Assembly: GCF_010183535.1 (NCBI RefSeq)
Contig: NC_071330.1
Location: forward strand, 11,389,717 to 11,453,716
Direction of reading: 5' to 3'
DNA from: Caenorhabditis remanei
Taxonomy: Eukaryota > Nematoda > Chromadorea > Rhabditida > Rhabditidae
Length of the DNA: 64,000 bases
Position 1 is the first letter of the stretch, and the number at the start of each line of letters is the position of its first letter. Shown here piece by piece: positions 35,582-48,030 of the stretch. The translations under genes were made by a program, and so were the position numbers. Under the pieces are notes generated by a model. That model did not search any database and was not told the DNA's origin. It saw nothing but the letters and a program-made list of their open reading frames with translations.

Positions 35582-37621
35582 TTTTGAGAGAATATCTAGA
35601 ATTTACCATGAAGAGGATTACGGTAGAGAAGAAGGAAGGAATACGGTAGTAGGAGATAAGATGAGAGCGGTACGGTAGAATAGAAGGGGCTACTGTAGAC
35701 AGAGGTCCTGCCACGTAAAAAAGCGGTTTTTGGATTGCTGTAGTTTGGAACTGACACTGTATGTATGTAAATTTTATGGTTTCTCGAAGCAGTTTTCACA
35801 AAAAATCTGATTTTTCAGTTTCAGACAATTTTTAGTGAGTTTTCTGTGGTTTTAAGCGACGAAGCCGTAAGAAAGCTACAGTAACCTAAAGTTTAACTAC
35901 AGTAACCTTTAAAAAACTGCAGTCGTGTCAAGACCCACGAAAAACCACGAGTGAGACCCAATCTGGCTTAAAATTTTCGTTCTTTTAAAGAAAAAAGTTT
36001 TTTTGGGAATCAAAAATTTCTCCAAAAATGAAAAAAAAGTAGAAGAAGCAGCAGCAAAAAAGGAGAGAAGAAGATAACTCTTCGTGTGAAAAAAACTCGG
36101 AGAGAGAGGAAAATGTGTGTGCTTTTTTCTCCCTCTCTGTGCTCTTTTGAATATGCACAAAATCGCATTTTTTCGGTGTGGAAAGAGAAAAGAAGGAGTT
36201 TCTTCTTTCTTCGTCGAAAAAAAAGAAGACGTCGTCGTCGTCTTCAGAAGGATTCAGAAGCGACCGTAGATGACGTCGGGGTAGGGGAGAAAAAGTAGAT
36301 GAAGAGGAGGAGAAGAAGAAGAGGTTCAACCTTTTTTCGAATGGAAAAAAGGAAAAGAAGACGTAGGAGTAGAAATAGATAAGGTTGAATTTCGGGACGG
36401 CCGTATTGAGAGGAGAAGAGGATATATTGGAAATTGCGGGCGGAACAAGAAGAAGGAGAAGAGGTAATCGAAAATGAGAGGTAGAATAGGTGGGAGTGGG
36501 TGGAGAAGAAGAAGAAGAAGAAACCACGTCATCTTTTTTGGAGCTGCTTAGACTGTCTTGGTGCTAAGCAGCGCCGCGTTCAGAAGCTCGGAACCGCTTC
36601 GACTAGGCTTCTAGACTCAACTAATTGTCGACGCACTTCAGAAGCACCGCCCATATTCCAATCTGAGCTATCGTAACCCTCCGCTCGTAAATCTACATTC
36701 AATTATCATGTTAGAGCAAAAAAGTAGTAAAATCGGCATTTAGGATGTCAGGTGAAATTAGGATCATAAATGTGTATTATTTGGAACGGGGGTTACGGGG
36801 GAGTAATAATCTGACAATCAACGAATCTTGACACGATCTCATCATGATCTCATCTCAATTGTACTTGCCATCACGGAGAAAAAAAAGGGAGCGCTGAGAA
36901 GAACGAATTAGTCTACGAAGACAACTTCCAAAAATCAAAAAGCAATATTTTCTTTGAAGATCAAACAGAAAAAGAACGCTAGACGTCCTTTTCCCTATTT
37001 TCAAAAAAACCCAAAGAGAACCGTCTAAACCGCACCGCAAATAGAGTTGCAAAGGGAGTTTCTCGCTCCGTTTCTTTTTTTGAACATTTTATTTATCGCC
37101 GTCTCTCTTATCAGTTCTGAAAGTCCCTCTTGTCCGAAAAATAATATTTCGTGACGCATTTGCAATCAAGTACGTGCGTAAGATGTTGAAGAAGCATATG
37201 GAATGTGTTTTAAGACATTAAATCGAGTTGAAGAAATGAAAGAAATCAAGGAATCTGGGGTGGTTATGATGAGCAGTTTCAGATGTCGATTCTCAGGAGA
37301 CATTTGGTTTGAAAAAAAAAGAGAGTGGTGGAAGAATATAAAAAAACTCTTATTCTTAGTCTTTGGGAGGGGGGAAAGAGAGGAGGGAAGGACCAGTTGG
37401 AAATGGATACATCCTGTGTGAGAAAAATATAAAAAAGAAGGAAAAAGAAGAGGAAGAAAAAGAGAAAGAAATGATGGAATGAACTCAAAATATTATAGTT
37501 TCAGAGTGAAGCTCCGCCCTCTTCCTGCGGCACTGTCGCATTGAAAGTAGTCCGGAGAAGTGGTGGAGGGAGAGGGTATTCAGGTGCAACGATTTATTTT
37601 TGTGGTTGATAAAATGGTATA

Positions 37622-37759
37622 TTATCACGGCACGCTTCTTACAACCGCGCTCTACCGTAACAGAAGAAAATTGTGTGCGAAATTGAGAGACTCGGAGAAA
37701 AAGAGACATTTCTCAAGGGCATTCGGTGGAGCGAAGTTGTAAGAACTGTGCCGAGCTAA
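37622..37759. mobile_element. Short TTATCACGGCACGCTTCTTA-type palindromic element
   Basis: Left end ATCACGGCACGCTTCTTACA and right end GTAAGAACTGTGCCGAGCTAA are inverted repeats. The interior (GTGTGCGAAATTGAGAGACT, AAAGAGACATTTCTCAAGGG) is shared with 47338-47474 and 59956-60093. About 138 bp, half the length of the intronic mvk-1 elements, with the same termini. Confidence 0.75.
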
Positions 37760-38889
37760 TATTGGTATCTGGAAAAAGTTCTGAGAAGCACCGAAAAATG
37801 AGATGGAGCATCAGCTTTCTTAGATTCTCAGCAACGCGAGTTTTCAAAATGTTGCAAAGATGTCCAGATTCAGATTCAAAAAGAGAGAGTTTTTAGCATC
37901 CCATCCCAACTTCCCAAAATGAAAATTACATATCTCGAATCCGGATGTTTTTTCCTGGAACCGGAAATTTTTTTCAAAGTGTGGTTTTTTTCTGAATTGG
38001 CGAACCTAGAAATTTAGGCATCAACATTTTTGAAAATTTTCTGATTATTTCAAAACTCCCAGTTTCGAGATTCTGCAAAATACGTCTTCAGAAACTGAAG
38101 AGTTGACTCATCTCAAAAACAAAAAGGTATGGAACTTGTACCATAGGAAAACGATTAGAATCGACGTCTTCTTGAAAACTCTGGGGGCGTCTTCTGCTCC
38201 TTCTTCTTCTTCTTCCCGCGGTCCCCTTTTTCCCAAGATGAGCTTCCCCTTCTTTTTCTTTTTCTTTTTATTTCCTTCTTCCCGAATAAAGTCAATCCGA
38301 AATTGTTTTTCCTCTCCTCTTTCTCCCCGTTTACCTTCCAAAAACTTCTTTCTTCAGTCAACCAGATGGGGAGGGGACCCATATAAGAATATTTCACATC
38401 ATTTCACGGTGCCCCGCGGCTGCCGAAAAAAAAACGATTAGGGGCTCTCTCTCTCTCTCTCTCTGAGAAAGAAAAAGAAGGGACCAGATTAGGAGAAGAG
38501 GCTTCTCTTCTTCTTCTGAAGACGTCCGACGTCTTCTTTTTTCTTCTTTTTGGAGAGAAAAAAGAAAAAGACGAACCTAATTTGGGGAGAAAAGATGCTG
38601 AAGAGCACGAGAAAAAGAGCACAAAGTATTCAAGGACATCTAGAATATAAATGAAAAAAATAAGAGAGAAAACGAATGAATTTGCAATAAAAAAGTATAT
38701 TTGGAAGTTCGAGCGGACTGATTCCAGAGGGTGGAGGGATTTGAATAAATTTGAATTTGAATATTTCTGAGTGGTCAAACGAGATCAAATCGAGATCATA
38801 AACTTGTATTATCGTAGTTTGTTTGTTCGGTACGAGAGGAGGAGAGTAGTTGTGACATTTGTCAAGTTATCTCAAAATACAAAGGTGCT

Positions 38890-39065
38890 ATAAAAAAGTT
38901 ATCAACTACAAAAATGATCTACATAAAATTCTACACATTTTATTAGTTTAAAGCGTTTTGATTGCTTGGTGGTTTAGAGAGTTATAAGCGTTTAAAGTTG
39001 AGACTTTTGAGAGAGTCAGAGGGTGCAGAGAAATAAGAGTGCCTGGTCGTCTGCGCTCTATTTTT
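38890..39065. repeat. Dispersed repeat: GTTATCAACTAC plus GAGAGTG...TCTGCGCTCT module
   Basis: Contains AAGTTATCAACTACAAAAAT followed about 120 bp later by GGTGCAGAGAAATAAGAGTG and CGTCTGCGCTCT. The same two modules recur near 40690-40850, 43980-44220, 47770-48030, 62525-62700 and (first module only) 63743-63960. Confidence 0.6.
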
Positions 39066-39124
39066 ATAATAAGAATCCGATTTTTCTCCAATTTTCCTTT
39101 TTAAATAAAAACGAGAGAGACTCA

Positions 39125-39151
39125 CCTTGATCAGCTCCAATAACGACCATC
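39125..39151 (-). CDS. Speculative alternative first exon of mvk-1
   Basis: On the minus strand, ATGGTCGTTATTGGAGCTGA followed by TCAAG|GTGAGT makes a start codon, eight codons (MVVIGADQ) and a strong donor leaving one base. That phase is exactly what the acceptor at 33974 (mvk-1 exon 2) needs, so the junction would read MVVIGADQ-ALDSPSG in frame. The distance is about 5.1 kb. It could be chance. Confidence 0.2.
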
Positions 39152-39599
39152 TGATAGTACTATCCGTTCGTCTCCCGTTTCCTTCTTCTTCTTCGTATTC
39201 TTCTTCTTTTTTCTTTTTCGTCTCTCCACTTTCTATTATCACTTTTCTTCTTCACACCAGCCACAGAAATTGAAAAAAAGAAGACTGAAAAAGCGAACGA
39301 CGTCTTCTTCTTCGTCTTCTGATGACGTGGTTTTGAGAGAAAGAAGAACTCTGCAAAAGAAATTAAATTTTGAATGAGAATTAAAAGAAATGTTCGAGAT
39401 AAAAGAGAAAAAGGACAGGAAGGGTGTCTTGAGAGAAATAAATAATAATAAAATGATGACGAAGTGGGGGTGGAAGAAAGAAGAAATGAGACCTAATTAA
39501 AGGAAGTCTGGAAAAAATATGAATGAGAATGTCATGTGAATAACCACATTCAATAAAAAAAACAGCAAAAGAATGAGGACAGAAAACTCTGGTTTTCCT

Positions 39600-39965
39600 A
39601 ACTCTGAAAACCTACAGTAACCCTGGTTAAAGGGACATACAGTACTTTCATGGTGAGACCCTACGTTCGTTTAAGCTAGGCGCGTTTATATTTCTCTGAA
39701 AGCTTAATTGAATCGAAATCTAGAAAACAGCCGAAAATTTTGAAATTATCAGGTTTTTTAACCTTGAAAAACGTATTCAGCTAGTTGAGAGCTTTTAGAA
39801 AAGTATAATCATGCCCCAGTTCGAAGGTGGTTGGGTCTCTCCGCGAAAACTACCGTAATCCGAATCTTGACTACTGTAGTTTTCGCGTCGAGACGCGAAT
39901 CGCTCCAAACCTAGTCATGATTATACTTTTCTGAAAGCTCTTGACAAGCTGGATTCAATTATCGT
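39600..39965. repeat. CTACAGTAACC / GAGACCCTA repeat with inverted ends
   Basis: GAGAGCTTTTAGAAAAGTAT near 39792 is the approximate inverted complement of ATACTTTTCTGAAAGCTCTT near 39929, with CATGATTATAC nearby. The block also has TACAGTAACCC and GAGACCCTA phrases. It resembles the repeat near 4490-4800, including CACCTAGCCATGATTATACT there. Confidence 0.6.
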
Positions 39966-40689
39966 AATCATTGAAAAAAGAGCAAACATCGCAAAAATAA
40001 GACTATGAAAGTTCAAAGCAAGTCAGAAAGAAGAAACCCTTGGCAAGAAACACAATCCTAATCTATTCCCAACATAAATCTTAAAAGATAACAGAGAATA
40101 AAGAGTGAGAAACGTAGAGAAAAAGAGAGGATCTATGAGGTTGGAGAGCAAAAAAAAGAGGGAGATGATAATGATCATATCATCCAGAAGGAGAAGAAGA
40201 AAATGTGGGCGGCACGAAGAGAGAGAGAGTTAGAGGCGAAGAGAAAGAGAGAAGCTTACGTAGAGTCTGGAAGAGAAGAGAGAAGGACCAACACCAATAA
40301 ATAAAACACCTGTCTCTTTGGAAGTAGTCCCCCCTCTTTCTTCTTTTTTCCTCAAGAGAAAATTTCAGAGAAAAAATGCATAGAAACAATTGTTACCTTT
40401 CATTTTTTGAGAAATTGATGATACGATTTTTGGAGAGAAAAAGGAACGAAGAAATAGAGAAAATATATTGGATTTAGAGGAGAGAAAATGATAATACGAT
40501 TTGGTTGGAGGGAGGGTTCTGATGCCAGAGGAATCGACGTAATCGCTTTGTTTTCTTGTTTTCTTGTTTTGGGGGGAGCCCCCCGTATCTCAAAAACCAC
40601 GGGAGCTGAGAAAAAGTTGTCGAAAATAATCTGTTGGAAATTCTAAATATGTTAGTAAAAGAAAACATATTGATAGCCTATTAAAATGA

Positions 40690-40850
40690 AAAGTTAGAAG
40701 CTTTTTAAGTTGAAGGAGTTAGAGAGTGAGAGGGCGCAGAGAAACGAGAGTGTCTAGTTGTCTGCGTCTCTCACTCATCGACTGTGAACGCTTATAACTC
40801 TATAGGTTAGATAGCTAACAAAAAGTTCTCACTTGATAAAATGTGGAGAA
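40690..40850. repeat. Copy of the GAGAGTG...TCTGCG dispersed repeat
   Basis: GGCGCAGAGAAACGAGAGTG then TTGTCTGCGTCTCTCACTC, flanked by AGCTTTTTAAGTTGAAGGAG and ACGCTTATAACTCTATAGG. Same family as 38890-39065. Confidence 0.55.
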
Positions 40851-42494
40851 ATTTATGTAGATTATTTTGGTAAATGAAAACTTTTCTGTAAATCTGATGG
40901 TTTTGAAGATAAAACGAAAAATTGATCCTATTTGAGTTACCAAAAATCTCATAGGAGAAATTGAAGGTTTTACGAGAAATGTATTTAATGTATTAACAAA
41001 TTGACTTAAAAAGATAGAAAATTTCAAATTTTGCGAAATTAAAAAAAATTCGAGATGTGTGAAGTTTCGAAAATCGAAGTTATCAGAGCAAAAATGTTCA
41101 AAAACGAGTTAAAAATCTCTTTAAAAAATACGAAAATCGGTTCACTAACTCGAGTTTCACAAACAATTAGACACACATACCGAGTAATTTGGATTCAGAA
41201 AACACGAAAGCTGGTAAAGTATCTATATTTAGGACACCACCTACTCAGCGGACATCCGGACAAACTCACTGACCAAAAATACCCAAAACAGAAACAAAAG
41301 GAGGGAAAAGTATACATGCCGTCATCCGTTTTCTCCGGAAATTGAAACATGGATCATATTGCAAATTCGTTTATAAAATTCCTGCTCCCCCCAGCCAATA
41401 TGTTTATCAAAAAGTGAATTAAAGAGAAGGGAAGAGAGGGGGCATTGTGCTCTCGTAGAAGGTAGAAAGGGACCACATTACTCTGCCCATTTTTGCACAT
41501 ACAAGTTGGAAGAGAAGAAGAAAAAAGGATAGAGAGAGAGAGAGAGAGGGGCTGTAAGGCACACACGCGCGGCAAATTGTGCAATCAAAACTTTGGCGGA
41601 GGGCGCCAAGTGCACATCTCTTTTCTCTTCGTTTCTTTTCTCTCTTTTTTCTTTTTTCTTCTTCTTCTAAGCGTGTATATGTATGTGTGTGTGTGTGGAG
41701 CTCCAGGAGCCCCTTTCCGGCCGCTTCTTCTTCTTTTTGCTCTGAGGGTCCCGTTGTGACGTCACAGACTCTGTACAGAGAGAGAGAGACTCAGACGAAA
41801 CAGAAGGTCCTTCTCTCCTTCTTTGCACCAAAAAAAGTTTGTAGAAGAAGAGGAAAAGAAGGAGAGGTCCTCCTCTCTTGGCTCTCAATCCTCATTATTC
41901 AATTTCTCATGCCCAATTTCATGGCCCATTCCGATGGAAGAAGGCATGAAGACAAAGAGATTCGGATCGAGAGAGAAAAGAAGCCACCCAGGATTAGGAT
42001 ACTCGATGGGTGAGAAAAAAGTTGGAGTTGAAGATGATGAGAATGTGAATGGAGAGATAAATGGAATGAGTCAGGGAGAGAAAAAACTACTGATAAGAAC
42101 CAAAAAATCAATAGAAACTTCGGAAGAATCGGTTCCTTTTTAAGAGATTATCCCGATTTTAAGAGTTGTCCCATGTATTTTAACAAGCTTATACCTTTAC
42201 AACGTACCGATCTTCACAACGTACCAATGGGGACAATTCGTAACCAAATTTCATCCTTTTTTGATACTTTTTTTTTGATAAAACACTTTAAAAATAGTTC
42301 ATGACATTTTTAAACTGTTACTGAGGAGCTGTATTAGACTCAAAAAAGGTTTCGAGGAAATTTGCTAACGAAATATCAGGTTTTCTACAAAAATGATTCA
42401 CATTTTTATAATTGACAACATTTTCATGGCTTTTGTAGATCACAAGATATTACTAATAGCTAGACAGAAGGCACTCTAATTTCTCGGCATTATC

Positions 42495-42604
42495 GTAAAA
42501 CCTCTCATTCTGTTGGCAACTTTTTGCTATCTCCTTTGAGAAAAAAGATATACCGCGTTAAATAGGCTTTACTGGGGGGCAACTCTATTAGAGGTTTTAC
42601 GGTA
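42495..42604. repeat. Inverted repeat GTAAAACCTCT...AGAGGTTTTAC
   Basis: CGTAAAACCTCTCATTCTGT near 42496 and ATTAGAGGTTTTACGGTAG near 42587 are inverted, with GGCAACT at the inner edge of each. A partial relative (GGGCAGCTCTACTTGAGGTA) occurs near 280. Part of a longer locally duplicated block: GCTAGACAGAAGGCACTCT near 42460 resembles GCTAGAAAGAAGACACTCT near 42668. Confidence 0.55.
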
Positions 42605-43979
42605 GATGTGCCTGTAACACTCCCGAGATCGTGGAACCGATAATACTACGGCACAGTTGTTCTCTAGCTAGAAAGAAGACACTCTGATTTCTCAACATTA
42701 TCTCATTGTAAAAAAATATGAGAATTGTTAAGAAAAGACTGTTCGTGAGTCCGTGACAGCTTCTCAAAAGTCTCAAGAGTTGGGATGTCAATACAGAATA
42801 TTCATAATAATCACATTGATTAAAAGAGATTCAAAGACTTAAAAATTGTGAGAAAAAACTCATCCAGATGCATTTCCTTGTAGACTATACATCGGTATTT
42901 GAGAAGGAGGAGCAGAGAGCACTGGGAGGTCTGAAATAATCAACATATTACATCAGAATTCAGAAACGGAGTGATAAGACAAGAAAATGGTACGTGAATA
43001 AAAACAATGGTAATTAGAGAAAGTTCAAGAAAAACTAGGTGATTGCAGAGGAAAGATTTCCATTTTCTCATGTCAGTGGTTTCCGCCCTTTGAAGAAATA
43101 AATAAATTAAATTAAATTAAATTAAAGAAATTTGACGAAATCTTCAAAAAATAAATCTGAAGACTCAAAAAGAAGAAATCGCGTGCTTTCACACATTCCC
43201 ATACACACAATTATCTCTCCGAACCTCTTCTCAAAAGTACTTTTTTCTCTGAAGACGGCGCTCATCCCAAAAGAATTCAGAAGCATTCTCGGAACACGCG
43301 AAATCTCAAAAAGACAAGATAATTCTAGAGGTTTTCTTTTGTTTTTTTCTGTTTTTTCCTGTCTGAAGAATCCAGGAGTACATACACGAAGAGACGAGAA
43401 TAGAGGGAAACGTTGTGGTCATTAGGCAGAAGAAAAAGGGAATTTGATTTGGAAAAGTTTGGAAAAAAGAAGAAGAAAGTGATCAGAAAACAATGAAACT
43501 AGGGTTTTGGGAGAACCTTTGTTAGAGACGGGGAAGGGGCGGAGCTTAATCGAGACATCCGGACAGACAAACACACAGACAGACATCTTCCCGTACAAAC
43601 CAATCAACAAGATCGAAAAGTTAAACTTCCAATGTTCTTCTTCCCCTTCTCCCACTCAATATCATCTTCGAACTGCCCTTCTTCACCCCCTTCCGATCAT
43701 CTTAATGAGCAAATATCTCTGTCTCTCAATACGTCAGAAAGTAGAGGAGATCTCTTTGTGTTTCTTGGACGGATACAGGGGTCAAATTTCCAAATTTCAT
43801 ACGTTTCACAGGGGCAAGATGATGAAAATAAAAATAATGGGAAGAGAATGTCGACTTATTTGATACTGGGGCTGACAGAGTGAGATACCGACATAATTTG
43901 AAACTTTAAATATAAATATTTGTTTTTTTTTCTGATTTTCACAATTTTAGAGGGAGAGAGTGAGTTCCCAGTACAGAGT

Positions 43980-44220
43980 GAGTCTTTGCAATGAAAAAAA
44001 CACCGTAACTTTCTGAGAAGAGGTTATACAAGAAAGTCACCAATTACAGAAATTATCTTCATAATATTTTGCATTTTTCATTAGTTAACAACTTTCTGAT
44101 AGCTACTTTGGTAAAAAAGTTATGAGAGCTCAAAACTGAGGAAAGTGAGAGAAGAGAGGGTGCAGAGAAACGAGAGTGTCTCGCTGTCTGCGCTCTCTTC
44201 ACTAATAGAGTTGTAGGAGG
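43980..44220. repeat. Copy of the GAGAGTG...TCTGCGCTCTC dispersed repeat
   Basis: Contains GTGCAGAGAAACGAGAGTGT and CGCTGTCTGCGCTCTCTTCA preceded by AGTTAACAACTTTCTGATAG. Same modular order as 38890-39065. Confidence 0.6.
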
Positions 44221-44770
44221 ATTACATGATGATTCTTAAAAAATTAGTTATTTGAAGATTTTTCAGGGAAAAATTGAGAGTGCTATTCAAAATGTTTTAT
44301 GTTTTTCTATAATACCAAAATCTCAAAAAGGGAAGGGATAGCTATCAAAAAGTTGTCAATTAAGAAATTGAAGATCAAGTCTAGAAAATAATAATAATTT
44401 CAATTTCAAAGTGATACTGAACTCCAAGATCTGGGGTTTATAGTTCCCTGAGCATCGTCAAAAAAATCCGGGAAACCGTATCTAAAAACCAAAAAGTCCA
44501 GAAAAGGCGCATAGTGTTTTCCAGGGGATTAGTGCGTGTGAAAAAGAAGAAAAAGCGTACATGTGTTGGGACAAAAAAGACAAGTTGTTGAGGACCAAGG
44601 GACCAGGCAAAAAGTGTGAAAAGGCACGGGAGAGGGGGTAAAGTTCGAGTTGCCAAGTGGCGGAAAAAGAGAAAAGAGATGAAGGAAAGGGGGAATCTCC
44701 TGGAAGAAGAAGGAGGGATACACAATAAAAGTAAACGGAAAACAGAGAGGATCTCTCTGTCTCATTTCAC

Positions 44771-44808
<38 letters not shown>

Positions 44809-45394
44809 CTTGTGCTTCTTCTCATCATTCCATCATTCCATCCGTTCGTCTTCTCCTTCTCATCTTGAGAAAACGAAAAGGAGTTAACGAGCTGTTGAGT
44901 GAGAAGAAGAAGAAGCAGAAGACACTATTAAATTGAGAGATGATCCCTGCCTGCTCATCTCCCGTGTGGCTTCTTCCAAGACATTTCTCTTAAAATATAT
45001 ATACTAATAGTCAGAAAGTGTGCTCCATGGTGACTGGATGAGTTCAGTGGAGCGTGAATGCACCTTTCGTAACGTTTTGGTCTACTGAGAGAATCGGTGA
45101 CCATATCAGAGATCATCAGAGAGATTCAAGAGGAAGTCGGGGTTCGTCTGGTTCGTGGTGTGACTAAGTTTTAAAGAGCATCTTAGTTTTAAGAATTTTT
45201 TTTTAAGTTTTAAGGAAACCACTGGACAGATACAGACTCCTTGTCTTGGATTAGGGAGACCTGGACATCTGGAATTACAGAAACACAGACAGAAATCGAA
45301 CATCTCAAAACAGAGATCTGTGAATGTTTGAGCATCTCTGGAACTGTTGTTTGGGACATCCGGACTCACAGATCTTACGAAAAAGTGAATGGCT

Positions 45395-45615
45395 CATACT
45401 TGACAAGGTCCGAGTACTTGGCGCCAAAGTTCAAATTTCAATTTTTTCGAACTTTTCGAATTTTTTGCGAAACAATCAAATTTTCTAATATCATTCAAAA
45501 ATAGAAAAAGTTCTGAAAAATCATCAGAAGTGTTCACATTTTTGATGAAAAATTGAAAAAAAAGTTCTTTTTTTGAAGCCGTGGCTCCGGGCCGGGCCTT
45601 GACAAGTATGAAAGG
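45395..45615. repeat. Inverted repeat with GC-rich ends (TACTTGACAAGG...CCTTGACAAGTA)
   Basis: The left end ATACTTGACAAGGTCCGAGT and right end CCGGGCCGGGCCTTGACAAG are imperfect inverted partners around an AT-rich interior of about 200 bp (TTTTTCGAACTTTTCGAATT and GAAAAATTGAAAAAAAAGTT). Same terminal signature as 8190-8280 and 49380-49635. Confidence 0.6.
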
Positions 45616-45639
45616 GCTCAACACATTCAGAGAGGTCAT

Positions 45640-45805
45640 TCGAGCTGAGAGACACACATGCCGACTCACTGGACACACAGACACACAAACAGAAAGATTT
45701 AAAGATTCCATTTAATGTTTGACCAACTGACCCACACCTACGCACCGGACAGACAAAAATCCCCTTTCGGGCTTATCGTCGTACCCAAAAAGCTTAACCT
45801 TCATT

Positions 45806-45841
<36 letters not shown>

Positions 45842-46500
45842 TCTCCTCCCACCCCATCATCATCATTATTTCGTCGCCTCCAGGAGATGACGGTGTAAAA
45901 GTGTGTGAGAAAAAAACGGGCGAAAATGAGTGACAAGTTAAATCCCCCCTTCTGGCTCCCTCTTCTTTTTTCCAGAGATTTTCTCTTCTTTTTTCAGCAC
46001 ACAAAAAATAAGCCGATGGGTGCCTAAACGGGGGAAAACGGGGGAGAGGGAGGGGGTGTCTTGATTTCCTTTTTGTCGTCTTCTTCAGAAAACTTCACAT
46101 GAATTATTCATGTTCTTCTGAAGGAAACCGAGGAATGAAGAGAAGGGAAAGAGTGTCCGTAGTGTACGGATATGGGGGGAAGGATCAGGAGATGGAGATG
46201 AAATTTCAGAAGAAAAAGATGGGAAAAGGGAGAGTAGGGGACATCTGGACGCATGGACAGACAGATGGATTTGAGAGTAACATGAAGGACATCTGGATAC
46301 ACAGATGCACAGACTGACAGCAAACTTGTTGATCAAGATTTAGTGAAAAACAGGAAAAGAAGGTAGCAGACTAACATCTAAAAGGGAATTCCAGCAAATA
46401 CGAAGACATTCCGACAACTGGACACACAGACAGACAGAAAAGCGAAGTCGAAAGGTGAACAAACGGACAAACAGGCGCACAGACAGACAAAATCCGGTTT
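45640..46500. repeat. Dense tract of the GACATCCGGACACACAGACA motif
   Basis: Multiple units of the form [GAC]ATCTGGACACACAGACAGAC appear near 45660-45705, 46235-46320 and 46415-46490, separated by ordinary DNA and a CT microsatellite. Translated on the opposite strand they give the recurrent spurious peptide SVCVSVCPDV. Confidence 0.65.
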
Positions 46501-47337
46501 TTTAGAATTTTCAGAATCCTTGGAGTTCAAATAAAGTAAAATGTTGAAAAAACTAGAAAAAATGTAGAAACGCTGTTTGTCTGAGATTCCGATTGTACAA
46601 ATTTTCAGAATTTTTATAATTATAGGAAAGATAATTGAAAAACTTTTTATATAGAAAAAAATTGCGTCATTTCTTTAGCGATATGGTTGAAATCTTGTGA
46701 AGTCTAATTTACAAACAAAAATTGAATATGTTTGTCCACCTGTTTGTCCATCGTACCATCACTTACAAAATAAACAAAAAATTACACAAGAATTGCCAGA
46801 TAAAAGTGAAAAAAAGTTGAAAAAGCAGACAAAACTTCTTCGCTTTTCTTCTAAACTCGTCCAAGAAGAAAACAAGAAAAAATAGAGAAGAGGGAGGTCC
46901 TTAGAAAGAAAAAAAAGAGAAGAAGACGGAGAGTTAAGACGAAGAAAAATGAAGAAGAGAGAGAGAGAGGGAGAAGCTTCTGAAGAGATGAGAGTGAGAA
47001 GAGAAAAAAAGAAAAAAAGAAAGAGAAGACTCCCGTTGACAAGTTAAAAATAGTAGAGAAATTGAAGAGAGAAAGAGAGAAATTCTTTTATTTGTGCTCT
47101 TTCTCTCCTTCTCTTTCTGTCTGTGTTGATATGTGTTGAGTTGAAATGAGAGACGTATCATTCATTCATTTTCTCCTTCTGCATCTGATGCTGATTCTAA
47201 ATTTATGCGTATGGGAACACCACCTTTTCCTCTAATTTTATTCATTGTAATAGAGACCCTTCTCTTTTGAGAGTATTTAAATAGTGAAGGGTATCAGAAG
47301 GTGCGAAATCTTTTCTGCTCGAACTATTCAGTTTCTT

Positions 47338-47474
47338 ACTAACACGGCACGCTTATTACAACCGCGCTCTATCGAAACCGTAGAAAATTGTGTGCGAAAT
47401 TGAGAGACGCAGATAAAAAGAGACATTTTTGAAGGGCATTTCGGTGGAGCGCAATTGTAAGAACTGAGCTACAA
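47338..47474. mobile_element. Short CACGGCACGCTTATTACAAC-type palindromic element
   Basis: Left part AACACGGCACGCTTATTACA and right part GGAGCGCAATTGTAAGAACT form inverted ends. The interior GTGTGCGAAATTGAGAGACG matches 37622-37759 and 59956-60093. Right terminus partly decayed (GAGCTACAATTGAT). Confidence 0.7.
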
Positions 47475-47769
47475 TTGATATTATTGGAAAGCTGAGATTT
47501 CAGTGATTTCAAATATCTAACTTGTTTTTATAATAAACTTCTTCTAGAGAAATTCAGATTTCAAGTTTGAGTGTTCTTGACCAAGTTTTTACAGTATGTT
47601 TTTCGCAGTCTGGATTTTTTGAAATGTTTGACTGAAATCACTAAAAAACAGAAGTATTTTTGAGGGAAAACTAGAAAATAAATGACAAAGTGCGCTCTAG
47701 TGTTATACACTGAGATTAGCAATAGAGCGAAGTTACTCGGAATTGTGGTTTGAATGTTTCGATTGAAAT

Positions 47770-48030
47770 AATCAGAAGTGTATGAGGGTGCAGAGAAGTC
47801 AGACGCTCTCGTTTTTTTTTGCGTCTATCTAAAAACCTAGAATAGTTATCAAAAAACTTTCAACTACAAAAATATAGATTTTAAATTGGTCTATATTTTT
47901 GTAGTTAATCACTTTTTAATAGATATTCCTGTTCTCGAGATATGCACCCTTAAAGATACCACTTCTCTCGCCCAATCTTTAAAGACGCCTATCTCAAAAT
48001 TAGCAGCGCTATCATAAAGTTATCAACTAC
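47770..48030. repeat. Dispersed repeat with internal hairpin
   Basis: ACTACAAAAATATAGATTTT and TCTATATTTTTGTAGTTAAT form a tight hairpin (about 47868-47915). It is preceded by GTGCAGAGAAGTCAGACGCT and followed by AAGTTATCAACTACTCAG. Modules are shared with 38890-39065. Confidence 0.6.

Noticed and set aside
35985..36527. A 180-codon minus-strand frame rich in Ser, Phe, Leu and Pro
   Set aside because: Low-complexity translation of a polypurine tract; no start context, motif or exon partners.
38982..39242. Minus-strand frame of 86 codons with KKKKEEEYEEEEGNGRRTD
   Set aside because: Lacks an ATG in that frame and is dominated by a GAA tract; only the short ATG-donor segment within it (39125-39151) was kept, as a speculative first exon.
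41579..42013. Overlapping plus-strand frames of 88-144 codons
   Set aside because: Composed of CT-rich and GA-rich runs (FSLRFFSLFFLFSSSSKR-type peptides) with microsatellites; no splice chain.
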